A stretch of 64,000 bases of DNA from Dactylosporangium sucinum (GCF_014647515.1 NZ_BMPI01000023.1:62001-126000); one strand, 5' to 3'; counted from the stretch's first letter, positions 17,482-25,711 are shown. Program-made: numbers and translations. Notes: generated by a model from the letters alone, not told the origin.

Positions 17482-17847
17482 TCACCGTCTGAGCCAGCGC
17501 AGGGCCGCGTCGGCGGTGTCGTCGGGCGTCCGGTTGAACGCGACGGCCGCGCCGGGCGCGTGCTCGCGGACCAGGTTGACCACCCGCTCGAAGAGGCCGA
17601 GCAGCGGCTCGTGCCCGCGGATCCCGCCGCCGATGACCACGCACGCGTAGTCGTGCCGCCGCAGCGCATCGGCGACCGCCGCCTCGGGCCGGTCCTCGGG
17701 GTCCACGAGACAGAAGTCGGCGTCGATCCCGAGCTCGACGAACCGCGCCCGCCCCCGGTCGATCGCCGCCAGGACGGGCGCCGGATCCCACCCCGGGATG
17801 CGGGCCGGGTCGACCCCGATCACCAGCACCCGCTCCGCGGCGGTCAT
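17482..17847 (-). CDS. Small conserved hypothetical protein, Rossmann-like
   Basis: This 121-residue protein alternates hydrophobic strands and helices: VLVIGVDPARIP, ADFCLVDPEDRPEAAV and CVVIGGGIRGHEPLLGLFERVVNLV. It ends in LRWLRR. The GGGIRG turn could bind a phosphate or cofactor, but no catalytic motif is evident. Its start overlaps by 4 bp the stop of a broken VOC-family remnant upstream, suggesting a former two-gene unit. Confidence 0.72.
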   Translation of the reverse strand: MTAAERVLVIGVDPARIPGWDPAPVLAAIDRGRARFVELGIDADFCLVDPEDRPEAAVADALRRHDYACVVIGGGIRGHEPLLGLFERVVNLVREHAPGAAVAFNRTPDDTADAALRWLRR

Positions 17848-17939
17848 CTCGACGACCCGGCCACGCCGACGACGTCGCCCTCCGGATCGGCGAAGCGACC
17901 GACGGTGCTGATCTCGCAGCGCACAACGGGCATCCCCAT
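17844..17939 (-). pseudogene. C-terminal remnant of a glyoxalase/VOC-family protein
   Basis: Thirty-one residues (MGMPVVRCEISTVGRFADPE and following) match the last strand-loop of vicinal-oxygen-chelate proteins, where a metal-ligand strand is followed by GRxxDPEGN. Nothing upstream in the frame continues the fold, and the expected roughly 90 N-terminal residues are absent. The open frame does extend to 18029, but that part does not look like VOC. The fragment's stop overlaps the next start (ATGA). Confidence 0.5.
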
Positions 17940-18095
17940 GCCCTGATCCTCTCGCACAAGGCGGGGTTCCAGAACGTTGACCGAACGGATCGCCGGCGCC
18001 ATCCTCCTCGCGGTGCCCACGGTCGCCATCTTCCGCGGAGGCGACGGTCCGTTCGGCCCTCTCTGTCCGGCTTCGGTGTCCCTACACTCGGCCGC

Positions 18096-18374
18096 GTGAC
18101 GACGGCCCTTGGTGCCGCGTTCGCCGGTGCCGCCGACGCGATCGAGCCCTTGCTCGCCGCGCTCGAATCGACACCGGCGCCCTGCGGCGGCTGCCGCGCT
18201 GGAACGGGGCCGGGGAGACCGGAGTGCCTCCCCGCCGCGCAGGAGTCGACCGCGGTGCGGGCCGCCGTCGCCGACCTGGTGGTCGCTCTCGCTAGCCTAT
18301 GGTCGCCGCCGGGAGCCTGGACGACCCGCAGACGCTCGGGCCGTCCGTGCGCGCCGCGGTCGAGCGGTTGCTAG
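18096..18374 (+). CDS. Possible small actinobacterial protein, perhaps frameshifted
   Basis: A GTG at 18096 lies 8 nt after a TACACT -10-like hexamer, fitting a leaderless start. The first 75 residues are alanine-rich and helical (ADAIEPLLAALESTPAPCGG, with Cys near 35 and 50). They resemble small actinobacterial proteins with a helical start and a Cys cluster. The last 20 residues turn arginine/proline-rich and overlap the convergent DoxX gene, which suggests a frameshift near 18300. I am unsure that this is a functional gene. Confidence 0.35.
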   Translation: MTTALGAAFAGAADAIEPLLAALESTPAPCGGCRAGTGPGRPECLPAAQESTAVRAAVADLVVALASLWSPPGAWTTRRRSGRPCAPRSSGC

Positions 18375-18736
18375 CGCCAGACCGTGCCTAGCCAGACGGT
18401 CGCCGCGGCCGTCGCCAGGAGCGCGATGTTCAGCCCGATCAGGCGGGCCTCGCCGCGGGACAGGTGCAGGGCGATCCCGCCGACCTGGATGAGGGCCAGG
18501 CCGGTCGCGGCGGCCACCGCCAGCCACGGGGCGATGCCGGTCAGTGGGGGCAGGATGAGGCCGAGCGCGCCGAGCAGCTCCAGCGTGCCGATGGTCCGCA
18601 CCAGCGGCATGGGGACCCGGTCGACCCAGCCCATCATCGGCTGGAGCTGCTCGCGGGACTGGGCGACCTTCTTGCCGCCGGCGTAGGCGTAGAAAAGCGC
18701 GAGCACAGCGGCGACGATCCGGTACGCGAGTTCCAT
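18371..18736 (-). CDS. DoxX-family membrane protein
   Basis: This 121-residue protein has four predicted transmembrane helices: RIVAAVLALFYAYAG, TLELLGALGLILPP, WLAVAAATGLALIQVGGIAL and LNIALLATAAATVWLG. It has the DoxX signature GGKKVAQ after helix 1 and a second-helix E-LGA-G pattern. DoxX-like proteins sit in the inner membrane and are linked to quinone/thiol redox or oxidative stress. The ATG at 18736 has an AGAGAGG ribosome site. It diverges from an HxlR regulator, a common pairing in which HxlR represses the membrane gene. Confidence 0.87.
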   Translation of the reverse strand: MELAYRIVAAVLALFYAYAGGKKVAQSREQLQPMMGWVDRVPMPLVRTIGTLELLGALGLILPPLTGIAPWLAVAAATGLALIQVGGIALHLSRGEARLIGLNIALLATAAATVWLGTVWR

Positions 18737-18831
18737 TCCAACCGCCTCTCTGTCGGGTGCGGACCATGATGGGGCACCATCGGGAGGCGTACAAAAGGCA
18801 CACGTGTGTGCGTAGGGCACAGGGGGTTGTC
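18737..18831. promoter_or_regulatory. HxlR/DoxX divergent promoter region with CACACGTGTG palindrome
   Basis: The 95-bp divergent gap contains the perfect palindrome CACACGTGTG at 18799-18808, inside an extended GT/CA-rich stretch. It sits 24 bp before the HxlR start. This is a reasonable autoregulatory operator for the HxlR dimer; binding is inferred from position only. Confidence 0.45.
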
Positions 18832-19206
18832 ATGTCGCAGTACGAACACACCTGCATGATCCGCGGGGACGGGGGGCAGACCCTGCGGGCGATCCTGGAT
18901 CAGATCTGCAACAAGTGGACACTGCTGCTGGTGGCGACCCTCGACCAGGGCCGCCTGCGCTTCAGCGACCTGCACCAGCAGATCCCGGGCATCTCCCAGC
19001 GGATGCTGACGCTGACCCTGCGCAACCTCGAGCGCGACGGCCTGGTGGCCCGCACGGTGTACGCCGAGGTGCCGCCACGGGTGGAGTACGAGCTGACGCC
19101 CATGGGCCGGAGCCTGATCCCGCCGGCGCTGGCGTTGGCCGGCTGGGCCATGGAACACGTCCCGCACATCGAGGCGAGTCGCGCCCGCTACGCGCAACGG
19201 GGTTAG
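18832..19206 (+). CDS. HxlR-family winged-helix transcriptional regulator
   Basis: This 124-residue regulator has the HxlR signature throughout. The N-terminal Cys (C9 in EHTCMI) is often redox-active in this family. The core CNKWTLLLVATL is followed by RFSDLHQQIPGISQRMLTLT and RNLERDGLVARTVYAEVPPR, then VEYELTPMGRSL. The ATG at 18832 was preferred over upstream in-frame starts because the family begins just before the Cys. It probably controls the divergent DoxX gene in response to oxidants or electrophiles. Confidence 0.93.
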   Translation: MSQYEHTCMIRGDGGQTLRAILDQICNKWTLLLVATLDQGRLRFSDLHQQIPGISQRMLTLTLRNLERDGLVARTVYAEVPPRVEYELTPMGRSLIPPALALAGWAMEHVPHIEASRARYAQRG

Positions 19207-19229
19207 CCGCGGCGGCTACGGTACTGGCC

Positions 19230-20432
19230 ATGCACAGCTGGTACCCCGTGCGCCGCACGGTCGCGATCGCGCTGACGCTGGTCGCGCTGGTGGGCGCGCT
19301 CCGGCTCGTCGTGCCGGCCACCGGCGGGGTGGACCGGCAGCTCCCGTTCCTGCGCGCGGCCCTCGACGACGGCGCCGCCGACGAGGCGCAGGGCCTGTTC
19401 CCGGAGGGGTACTTCTTCCTGCACGTCCTCTACGGCCTCACCTGGGTCGAGCTGGGCCGCCGCGACCCCGCCGGGCACCGGGCGCGGGCGGTGCGCGAGG
19501 CCCGCTGGGCGCTCCAGCGGCTCGACTCGGAGGCCGGCCGGGCACCGTTCAGCCCCGGCCTGACCCCGCAGTACGGCGTCTTCTACCGCGGCTGGACCAA
19601 CTGGCTGCGCGGCGGCCTGCTGACCCTGGACCGCGACCCGGCGGAGGTGCGGCGCTTCGCCGACGACTCCGCGGCGCTCGCGGCGGCCTTCGACGCCGCA
19701 CCGACGCCGTACCTCATGGCGTATCCGGGCCAGGCGTGGCCGGTCGACTCGACGGTCGCGATCGCGTCGCTGCGGCTGCACGACGCCGTGCTGCCGCCGC
19801 GGTACGCCGCGACCGTCGAACGCTGGCTCGCCGGCGTGCGCGACCGGCTCGACCCGCGCACCGGCCTGCTCCCGCACCGCGCCGACCCGGTGACCGGCTC
19901 GCCGGTCGAGGTGGCTCGCGGCACCTCGCAGAGCGTCATCCACCGCTTCCTGCCGGACATCGATCCGGCGTTCGCCCGCGAGCAGTTCCTGGCCTTCCGC
20001 GAGCGCTTCGTGGTGCGGCCGCTCGCACTGGGCCCGGCGGTCCGCGAATATCCCGAGGGCGTCGACGGTACCGCGGACGTCGACTCCGGCCCCCTCCTGC
20101 TGGGCGTGAGCCTGTCCGCGACGGTGGTGACGATCGGCGCCGCGCGGGTCAACCACGACACGGCGTTGGCCGGGGCCCTGGCGAACTACGGCGAGCTGGC
20201 CGGCGTCCCGGTCGACACGCCGTGGACCAAGCGGTACGCGTTCGGCCTGGCGCCGATCGGCGACGCCTTCCTGGCCTGGTCGAAGACCGCCCGGCCGTGG
20301 GTCGCCGCGCAGCCGGCGCCGCCGTCACCGGGGGTGCCGTGGTGGTGGCGGGCGCCGCTGCTCGCGGTGCTGCTCGTCCTCGGCGCCGGACCCTGGCTCC
20401 CGGCCCTGGCCCGGCGCCGGCGTCACGCGTAG
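19230..20432 (+). CDS. Membrane-anchored protein with large extracytoplasmic helical domain, function unknown
   Basis: This 400-residue protein has an N-terminal signal anchor (TVAIALTLVALVGALRLVV) and a C-terminal transmembrane helix (WWWRAPLLAVLLVLGAGPW) ending in RRRRHA. The 330 residues between would be outside the membrane. They carry repeated helix pairs and aromatic motifs (FFLHVLYGLTWVELG, YGVFYRGWTNWLRGG, SQSVIHRFL), suggestive of an alpha/alpha toroid like some polysaccharide enzymes. No named family is certain. The gene begins 23 bp after HxlR and overlaps the convergent deaminase gene by 10 bp. Confidence 0.75.
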   Translation: MHSWYPVRRTVAIALTLVALVGALRLVVPATGGVDRQLPFLRAALDDGAADEAQGLFPEGYFFLHVLYGLTWVELGRRDPAGHRARAVREARWALQRLDSEAGRAPFSPGLTPQYGVFYRGWTNWLRGGLLTLDRDPAEVRRFADDSAALAAAFDAAPTPYLMAYPGQAWPVDSTVAIASLRLHDAVLPPRYAATVERWLAGVRDRLDPRTGLLPHRADPVTGSPVEVARGTSQSVIHRFLPDIDPAFAREQFLAFRERFVVRPLALGPAVREYPEGVDGTADVDSGPLLLGVSLSATVVTIGAARVNHDTALAGALANYGELAGVPVDTPWTKRYAFGLAPIGDAFLAWSKTARPWVAAQPAPPSPGVPWWWRAPLLAVLLVLGAGPWLPALARRRRHA

Positions 20433-20848
20433 TAGCCTTCGACGGCCGCGCGGGCCGCCTCGAACAGGGCCGGTCCGTGCTGGGGGACCCGCGGGGGACC
20501 GCCGGACGGCTGGAGCGCCCCGAGCTGCTCGCTCGACAGGGCGTACACGACCCGGCCGAGGCCGGAGCGGTCGATCGCTCCCGTGCACATGCCGCAGGGC
20601 TGGCAGCTGGTGTACATCGTGGTGCCGGCGGCGTCCGCGGGGCGCAGGTGGCGGGCGGCCCAGCGGGCCAGCTTCAGCTCCGGGTGGGCGGTGATGTCGC
20701 CGTCGGACAGCACGGTGTTGTGCTCCTCGGCGAGCACCCGCCCGCCGGCGTCCACGAGCAGCGACCCGAACGGCGCGTCGCCGCCCGCGCGCGACCGGAC
20801 GGCCAGCTCGACCGCGCGGCGCAGGAACGCCTCGTCCTCGGGGGTCAC
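20423..20848 (-). CDS. Zinc nucleoside/cytidine deaminase-family protein
   Basis: This 141-residue protein has the deaminase zinc motifs: HPE in the ITAHPELKLARWA helix, where HAE is usual, and PCGMC in the TSCQPCGMCTG turn. The HPE form keeps the ligand His and the proton-shuttling Glu. The family deaminates nucleobases, nucleosides or related amides. The GTG at 20848 has GGAGGC just upstream and overlaps the PhzF stop (GTGA), so the two are coupled. The substrate is not predictable. Confidence 0.88.
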   Translation of the reverse strand: MTPEDEAFLRRAVELAVRSRAGGDAPFGSLLVDAGGRVLAEEHNTVLSDGDITAHPELKLARWAARHLRPADAAGTTMYTSCQPCGMCTGAIDRSGLGRVVYALSSEQLGALQPSGGPPRVPQHGPALFEAARAAVEGYYA

Positions 20849-21768
20849 GCCGCCTCCGGCACGAGCATGGTGCCCTGCGCGACCACCAGGCCGGAACCGC
20901 TGATGCGCACCCGCGAACCGGCGACGGTGACGACGATCGTGCTCGGCCGCCCCATGCTGTGGCCCTGCTCGACCACGACCCTGGCCTCGCCCGCCGGCCT
21001 CGGCGCGACGTCGCCGCCGTCGACGAGCAGCGCGGCCAGCGGGCCGGCCGCGGTGCCGGTGGCCGGGTCCTCCGCGATGCCCATCGCCGGGTTGAAGAAC
21101 CGCGTGTAGGCCGTGGCCGCGGGGTCGACGGTGTCGTGCGTGTACAGGTAGCAGCCCTCGCCGCCGGCCTGCCGCAGGACCGCGGTGAGGCGGCCGGCGT
21201 CGGGCGCGGCGCGGTCGACGCCGGCCCGGTCGCGGACCGGCACCAGCAGGTGACCGGCCCCGGTCGACACCACCCGGGCGTCCCGGTCGGCCACCAGGTC
21301 GTCCGGGCTCAGCCCGAGCGCACCCGCGAGGCCGGCGCGATCGGTGGCCACGGCGCCGAAGACCGGCGCCGACTGCTCCATCGTGACGACCGCCGGCCCG
21401 CCGTCCGGGCGCTCGACGTGGACCGGCAGCACGTCGTCGCCGATGTGCTGGACGAAGGTCCCGCCGTCGCCGTCGAGCCGCCCGGACTGCGCGAGCCACA
21501 GCCAGGCGCCGAGCGCGTTGTGGCCCGCGCCGAAGACCTCGGCGCCGGACGGCGTGAACGAGCGCAGGCGGTACGTCGTGCCGGGCCGCACCGGGCGCTG
21601 GACGAAGGTGGTCTCGGACTGGTTGAACTCGCGGGCGACGGCCCGCATCTGCTCCTCCACGATCCCGTCGGCGTCGGGCACCAGCGTGAGCGGCGCGCCG
21701 GTCAGCGGCTTCGCGGCGAAGACGTCGACGTAAGCGAACGCGACGTCGGTGGCTCCGGTATCTGTCAC
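20845..21768 (-). CDS. PhzF-family isomerase/epimerase
   Basis: This 307-residue protein has the PhzF fold signatures: a start of AYVDVFAAKPLTGAPLTLV, the catalytic Glu in REFNQSETTFV, LRSFTPSGAEVFGAGHNALG, and C-terminal NPAMGIAEDPATGTAAGPLA with GHSMGRPS. PhzF isomerises dihydro-hydroxyanthranilate in phenazine synthesis, but most homologues act on unknown amino-acid-like substrates, and no other phenazine gene is present. It forms an operon with the deaminase and diverges from an Lrp/AsnC regulator that is probably its controller. Confidence 0.92.
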   Translation of the reverse strand: MTDTGATDVAFAYVDVFAAKPLTGAPLTLVPDADGIVEEQMRAVAREFNQSETTFVQRPVRPGTTYRLRSFTPSGAEVFGAGHNALGAWLWLAQSGRLDGDGGTFVQHIGDDVLPVHVERPDGGPAVVTMEQSAPVFGAVATDRAGLAGALGLSPDDLVADRDARVVSTGAGHLLVPVRDRAGVDRAAPDAGRLTAVLRQAGGEGCYLYTHDTVDPAATAYTRFFNPAMGIAEDPATGTAAGPLAALLVDGGDVAPRPAGEARVVVEQGHSMGRPSTIVVTVAGSRVRISGSGLVVAQGTMLVPEAA

Positions 21769-21810
21769 GCCTACGACGCTACGGCCGCCCGGCGCCGCGG
21801 AGGAGTCCGA

Positions 21811-21842
21811 TCCTGCGGTATCCCACGCGGGTCACCGCAGGA
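21811..21842. promoter_or_regulatory. Inverted-repeat operator between PhzF and Lrp/AsnC genes
   Basis: TCCTGCGGT and ACCGCAGGA are perfect 9-bp arms separated by 14 bp, centred 36 bp before the Lrp start and about 58 bp before the PhzF start. A further TGCGGTA direct copy lies at 21845-21851. Lrp-family dimers commonly bind such spaced repeats, so the site probably serves both genes. Confidence 0.7.
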
Positions 21843-21861
21843 TTTGCGGTACTGTGCCGCG

Positions 21862-22296
21862 ATGACCGCGCTCGACGAGGTGGACCGGCAACTGCTCGGC
21901 GAGCTGCAACGGGATGCCCGGGCCTCGCTCACCGCCCTGGCCGGCGCGATCCACCTCGGCGTGTCCGCCACCCGGGCCCGGCTGCGCAGCCTGGAGGAGC
22001 GCGGTGTGATCACCGGGTACACCGCACGGGTCGATCCCGTTGCGTGCGGGCTGCCCCTGCGGGCGGTCGTGCGGATGAAGGTCCACGGCGCGCTCTACGA
22101 CCAGGTCGCGGCGATGCTGGCCCGCGAGCCGCAGATCGTGCGGTGCGTGCGGGTCACCGGCGAGGCCTGTTACGTGGCGGAGGTGCTCGCGGCCGACATG
22201 CCGGACCTCGCCCGCATCACATCGGAGCTGGCCCGGGTCGGTTCGATCACCACCGATCTGGTGTACGAGGTCGTGGTTGACCGGGGCGTGCCTTAA
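21862..22296 (+). CDS. Lrp/AsnC-family transcriptional regulator
   Basis: This 144-residue protein has an N-terminal helix-turn-helix (LDEVDRQLLGELQRDARASL, then LTALAGAIHLGVSATRARLR) and an RAM ligand/oligomerisation domain (RAVVRMKVHG, then VRCVRVTGEACYVAEVLAAD and DLVYEVVVDRGVP). Lrp/AsnC proteins sense amino acids. It faces the PhzF-deaminase operon across a gap with a 9+9 bp inverted repeat. The ATG at 21862 follows GTGCCGCG with no strong ribosome site. Its stop lies inside a hairpin shared with the convergent lipoprotein gene. Confidence 0.94.
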   Translation: MTALDEVDRQLLGELQRDARASLTALAGAIHLGVSATRARLRSLEERGVITGYTARVDPVACGLPLRAVVRMKVHGALYDQVAAMLAREPQIVRCVRVTGEACYVAEVLAADMPDLARITSELARVGSITTDLVYEVVVDRGVP

Positions 22297-22311
22297 GGCA
22301 TGGCCTTAAGG
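22291..22311. terminator. Bidirectional hairpin containing both stop codons of convergent genes
   Basis: CCTTAAGGC - ATG - GCCTTAAGG is a perfect 9-bp inverted repeat with a 3-nt loop. The TAA of the Lrp gene (22294-22296) and the TAA of the opposing lipoprotein gene (22306-22308) lie symmetrically in its arms. Confidence 0.65.
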
Positions 22312-22776
22312 GCAGGGTCGTTGCGGCTCGGCGCGGATCGCGACCTGGAGCTGGCTGCCGGGGCTGCTGATCGACAGCACCGCGGGCACGTCGCGGACGA
22401 GCTTGCAGTACACGAGAAAGGCGCCGGGCGGCGCGGTTTCCTCGGCGGGGACCCAGCCGCGCCCGCGGAGGTCCTCGTCGTAGACGGCGGCGAGGTCGGC
22501 CCGGGAGTATCCGCGGGACAGCTCGAAGAGCTGCATGACGTTGGCCGACGAGGTGTCCTCGAAGTTCAGCACGCGGCACCCGTGCTCGGCCCGCGGCTTC
22601 CCGACGCGCTTCGCGCCGGGCGGCTCGACGTCGAACACCGGCTCGTCGGCGTAGGCGTCGAGCAGCTGCTCCTCGCCGGCCGGGGGCGTGCACCCGGCCC
22701 GCAGCTCGGGCTCGCGGGCGCATCCGGCGGCGCCCAGTGCCACGAGCAACGCGAGAAGGAGACGGCCGGCGCGCAC
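22306..22776 (-). CDS. Small secreted lipoprotein, unknown function
   Basis: This 156-residue protein has a signal peptide ending in the lipobox GAAGC (Cys19). The mature part has further Cys residues (AGCTPP, HGCRVLNF, VYCKL, RPCP) that could form disulfides. It also has the segment LFELSRGYSRADLAAVYDED followed by LRGRGW. No known family is recognised. The gene converges on the Lrp regulator with a shared terminator. Confidence 0.8.
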   Translation of the reverse strand: MRAGRLLLALLVALGAAGCAREPELRAGCTPPAGEEQLLDAYADEPVFDVEPPGAKRVGKPRAEHGCRVLNFEDTSSANVMQLFELSRGYSRADLAAVYDEDLRGRGWVPAEETAPPGAFLVYCKLVRDVPAVLSISSPGSQLQVAIRAEPQRPCP

Positions 22777-22867
22777 CCCCCGAGGCTACGGCAGCCGGCG
22801 CCCGCCGTGGGGGCGCTGGTCGACCTGGGTGATGAGGCCGCGGACCGATGTGACCCGGTCCGCCGGA

Positions 22868-24190
22868 TCAGGGTGCGCGCCGGGTGGCCAGCCGCAGGCC
22901 CGCGTGGTCGAGCGTGCGGGGCAGTGGCTCAATCAGCGGGCACGGGTTGCGCAGGTCCGGGAAGCGGGCCAGCAGGGCCGCGATGAGCGTCGTGGTGCTC
23001 AGCAGGACCAGGTTGCGGCCGGGGCAGGCGCCCGGCCCGGCGCTGAACGGGTAGATCGTCGCGCTGCGCCGGGGCGCGCCGGACAGCCACGCCTCGGGGT
23101 CGAACGCGTCCGCGTTGTGCATCGCCGTCTCGTCGCGGTGGTGGTACGAGCTCGGCAGCATGAACGTGGTCCCGGCGCGCAGGGTCGTGCCGCCCCAGTC
23201 GGTGGCCGTCGTGCTCTCCCGCAGCACGATCAGCGTGGTCGGCCACAGCCGCGCGGTGTCCTGGACGCACGCGCGCACGAAGGGGTACAGCGGAGGCGCG
23301 TCGCCGGCGGCCGTGGCCCGGCGGGCCGGATCGGAGCCGAGCAGCGCCAGGGTGCGCAACGCGGTCATCCCGGCGGCGTCGAACGCGAACAGCCAGTGCG
23401 GCACCTGCCCGGCCGGGTCAACGCCGCCGGCCGCCGGGGTGCCGGCCATCGTGCCCGCGAGGCTGCCCGGCTCGGCGGCGGCGACGTAGGCGTCGACCCG
23501 CCGCTGGAAGCGGCCCCGCAGGTGCTCCTGGCGGGGCCGCAGGTAGGCCCAGTTGGCGGCGTCGCGCAGCCGGTTGAGCTCGGTGGTGAGCCGGGTGTCG
23601 TCGCGGGCGGCGGTGCCGAGCACGATCCGGCGGACGATCCGCTGCCACATCGCGTCGAATGCCGGCCAGTCCAGCTCCGGGGCGGCGGCGAGCCGGGCCG
23701 CCTCCGCCCGGACGACCGCGGTGATGGCGTCGGCCAGGCGGTGCATCGGGGCGTCCGCGTCCAGGACCGTGTCGTTGTAGCGCCGCCGCGCGGCCCGGAT
23801 GCCGCCGGTGGAGACCAGCACGCCGTGCGGCTGGAAGTGCCGCAGCGCCGCGACCTTCTCGCTGGTGGCGAGCGCGAACGGCGCGGGGGAGCCGGCCAGG
23901 ACCCGCTCGACGTCGGCCGGGTCGAGCACGACGACGACCGACCGGCCGGGCAGCGTCAGGCGTAGCGGGCCGTCGCCGTGGCGGGCCCGCAGCCGGTGCA
24001 GGATCCGGGCGCCGCGCCGGTTGAGGTCGAGGCGCTGGGCGAGGCGGACCACCCGGTCGCGCCGGTGGATCACGCCCTGCGCCAGGATCGGCGCCAGCAC
24101 CCCGGCCGCACAGCGGACGGTGTCGAGCAGGCCGATCCGCGTCGCCGCGCGCTGCTCCTGCCGGGCCGGGAGGGTGACGTCGAGGGTCAT
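22868..24190 (-). CDS. Cytochrome P450 with an atypical K-helix
   Basis: This 440-residue protein has a heme-binding loop FSAGPGACPGRN, with the cysteine ligand near residue 388, and PERF-like upstream sequence (HNADAFDPEAWLSG). The I-helix (LFAFDAAGMTALRTLALL) lacks the usual acid-Thr pair. The K-helix ExxR motif appears as DTARLWPTT, with Asp for Glu. P450s hydroxylate or epoxidise small molecules with electrons from ferredoxin; no redox partner is nearby. The ATG at 24190 matches the expected N-terminus, although the frame stays open to 24376. The 228 bp upstream (24191-24418) contain no gene I can support. Confidence 0.88.
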   Translation of the reverse strand: MTLDVTLPARQEQRAATRIGLLDTVRCAAGVLAPILAQGVIHRRDRVVRLAQRLDLNRRGARILHRLRARHGDGPLRLTLPGRSVVVVLDPADVERVLAGSPAPFALATSEKVAALRHFQPHGVLVSTGGIRAARRRYNDTVLDADAPMHRLADAITAVVRAEAARLAAAPELDWPAFDAMWQRIVRRIVLGTAARDDTRLTTELNRLRDAANWAYLRPRQEHLRGRFQRRVDAYVAAAEPGSLAGTMAGTPAAGGVDPAGQVPHWLFAFDAAGMTALRTLALLGSDPARRATAAGDAPPLYPFVRACVQDTARLWPTTLIVLRESTTATDWGGTTLRAGTTFMLPSSYHHRDETAMHNADAFDPEAWLSGAPRRSATIYPFSAGPGACPGRNLVLLSTTTLIAALLARFPDLRNPCPLIEPLPRTLDHAGLRLATRRAP

Positions 24191-24418
24191 GGTGGTCGCG
24201 TACCCGGGTCGGCCCGCGGGAAACGGCGTGTGCGGCACCGCGACGGAATGGGGAACAAGTCCGCCGGAGCGGCCTGCGACCAGGCCGTCGGCCACGAGCC
24301 GCTGCCCGGCCCCGGTGACCGGCGTGGCCGTCTTCGGCCAGTGGGCGAAGGTGACCATGGCGGCTGACGGCGGCACGGCGTTCCCGGCGACGTTTCCGCG
24401 CGCCGTGTGGAGCGCCGG

Positions 24419-24670
24419 CTAGGGCAAGGGGCGCTGCAGGCCGAGCTGGGCGAGCCAGTCGTCGACCGGGAAGCCCAGGTCCTCGGCCGCGGCGAGCCAG
24501 CGGGCCGCCGCGTCCGGGTCGGCGGCGATGCCGTCGCCCGTCAGGTGCATGACGCCGAGGGTCGCCGCGGCCCGGCGGTCGGTCTCGGCAGCCTCCTCGA
24601 CCAGGTCGAGGTCCGGCTCGGTGGCGGCCAGCGCGACCAGCGCCCCGCCGTCCGCCTCGTCGAACATCAC
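24419..24670 (-). CDS. Small Sel1-like acidic protein
   Basis: This 83-residue acidic protein is made of two helix pairs: LVALAATEPDLDLVEEAAE, then AAATLGVMHLTGDGIAADPD, AAARWLAAAEDLGFPVDDWL. The GDGIAADPDAAARWLAAA pattern is a Sel1/TPR-type repeat, usually for protein binding. The start is GTG 24670 or the adjacent ATG 24667. No functional neighbour is evident. It could be a remnant of a larger Sel1 protein. Confidence 0.6.
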   Translation of the reverse strand: MMFDEADGGALVALAATEPDLDLVEEAAETDRRAAATLGVMHLTGDGIAADPDAAARWLAAAEDLGFPVDDWLAQLGLQRPLP

Positions 24671-24732
24671 CGCCGCAGGCTACCCGGTGCCGTCCCGCGG
24701 CCGGGGCGGCACCGGGTCGTCGGGGTCACCGG

Positions 24733-25518
24733 TCAGCTGAGCATCTGGTAGAGCGCGTCGGGAGCCGGGACCGCGCCGGCCGGGGCGGAGACGGGCAGCA
24801 CCGAGCCGAAGCCGGCGAACGTCAGCGAGATCGCCAGGTCCGGGTCGACCGACGCGCCGTCGACGACGAACGAGGTCAGCCGGCCCTTGTCGTCGACGGT
24901 GGCCGTGAACGGCAGCTGCTTGGCCTTGTCGCCGGCCTTCTCCAGCACCTTGTCGCTCGGCGTCAGCACGCTGTCGGTGACGGTGATGTCCACGGTACCG
25001 CTGAAATGCGTCGCGTCGGTCCGCCGGACGTCGGCGAGGCCGTCCTTGAACAGGTCGGTGACGCCCAGGTCGGGCGTGCCGCTCGGGTCGATCGGCAGCG
25101 TGGTCGAGGCGCCGAGCTTCGTCTTGTCCAGGCGCATCCAGCTGCCCGGCTTCAGGCCCCACAGCTCGTTGAGCTCGGCGCCGAAGTCGGCCTTGACCCA
25201 GACGTCGGGGGCGATGACCGTGAACGCCATCGAGATCTCGAGGTCCTCGGCCTGGCCGCGCATTTCCATCGTGGCGGCCTTGGCGGCGTGGTCGACGCGG
25301 CCGCTGCCGGTCGACGTGCCCGCGTTGAGCTCGAAGTTGTGCGAGGTGGCGTCGAGCGCCTGCACGGCCGCGCGCAGCGCCTCGGCCGGCGGCACGTCGC
25401 TGGCCGCCGCGCCGACGGGCCGGGCCTGCGCCGGCGACCCGGCGGTGAACTCGGCGTCGCAGGCGGCCACGCTGCCGGCGGCGAGGACGAGCGTGAGCAG
25501 AACGGTTATGTGTTTCAT
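24733..25518 (-). CDS. LppX/LprG-like lipoprotein
   Basis: This 261-residue lipoprotein has a signal ending in VAAC (Cys about 20). The mature domain follows the actinobacterial LppX/LprG pattern: a helix (AEALRAAVQALDATSHNFEL), then long antiparallel strands (GRVDHAAKAATMEM, DVWVKADFG, HFSGTVDITVTDS, KQLPFTATVDDKGRLTSFVV). These proteins form a half-barrel cavity for lipids or hydrophobic ligands at the cell surface. The ATG at 25518 is fixed by GGGAGG upstream. It is monocistronic. Confidence 0.86.
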   Translation of the reverse strand: MKHITVLLTLVLAAGSVAACDAEFTAGSPAQARPVGAAASDVPPAEALRAAVQALDATSHNFELNAGTSTGSGRVDHAAKAATMEMRGQAEDLEISMAFTVIAPDVWVKADFGAELNELWGLKPGSWMRLDKTKLGASTTLPIDPSGTPDLGVTDLFKDGLADVRRTDATHFSGTVDITVTDSVLTPSDKVLEKAGDKAKQLPFTATVDDKGRLTSFVVDGASVDPDLAISLTFAGFGSVLPVSAPAGAVPAPDALYQMLS

Positions 25519-25570
25519 CGGTGGATGTCCTCCCAATCAGGGCGCGCCCCCGATCGGGAGGCGCAACCGT

Positions 25571-25587
25571 TACGGAAGGTACGGAAG
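25571..25587. promoter_or_regulatory. Two TACGGAAG direct repeats upstream of the lipoprotein gene
   Basis: TACGGAAG occurs at 25571-25578 and 25580-25587, a 9-bp period, about 55-70 bp before the lipoprotein start (CTTCCGTA on its strand). It could be a regulator site or overlapping promoter elements. No factor can be named. Confidence 0.3.
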
Positions 25588-25711
25588 TGGTGGCCCGAAA
25601 ACTGTCGCCGACCGGCCGCTGTGACGCTCACCGGCCTGTCGGAAACAGGATCACGGCTCAGGCGATCGGCAGCCGGAAACGCGGCCCGGTGCGGTTCGCG
25701 CCACGCCGAGG

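Noticed and set aside
20845..21768. A phenazine biosynthesis cluster around the PhzF gene
   Set aside because: No other phz gene is present, and most PhzF homologues are not phenazine enzymes.
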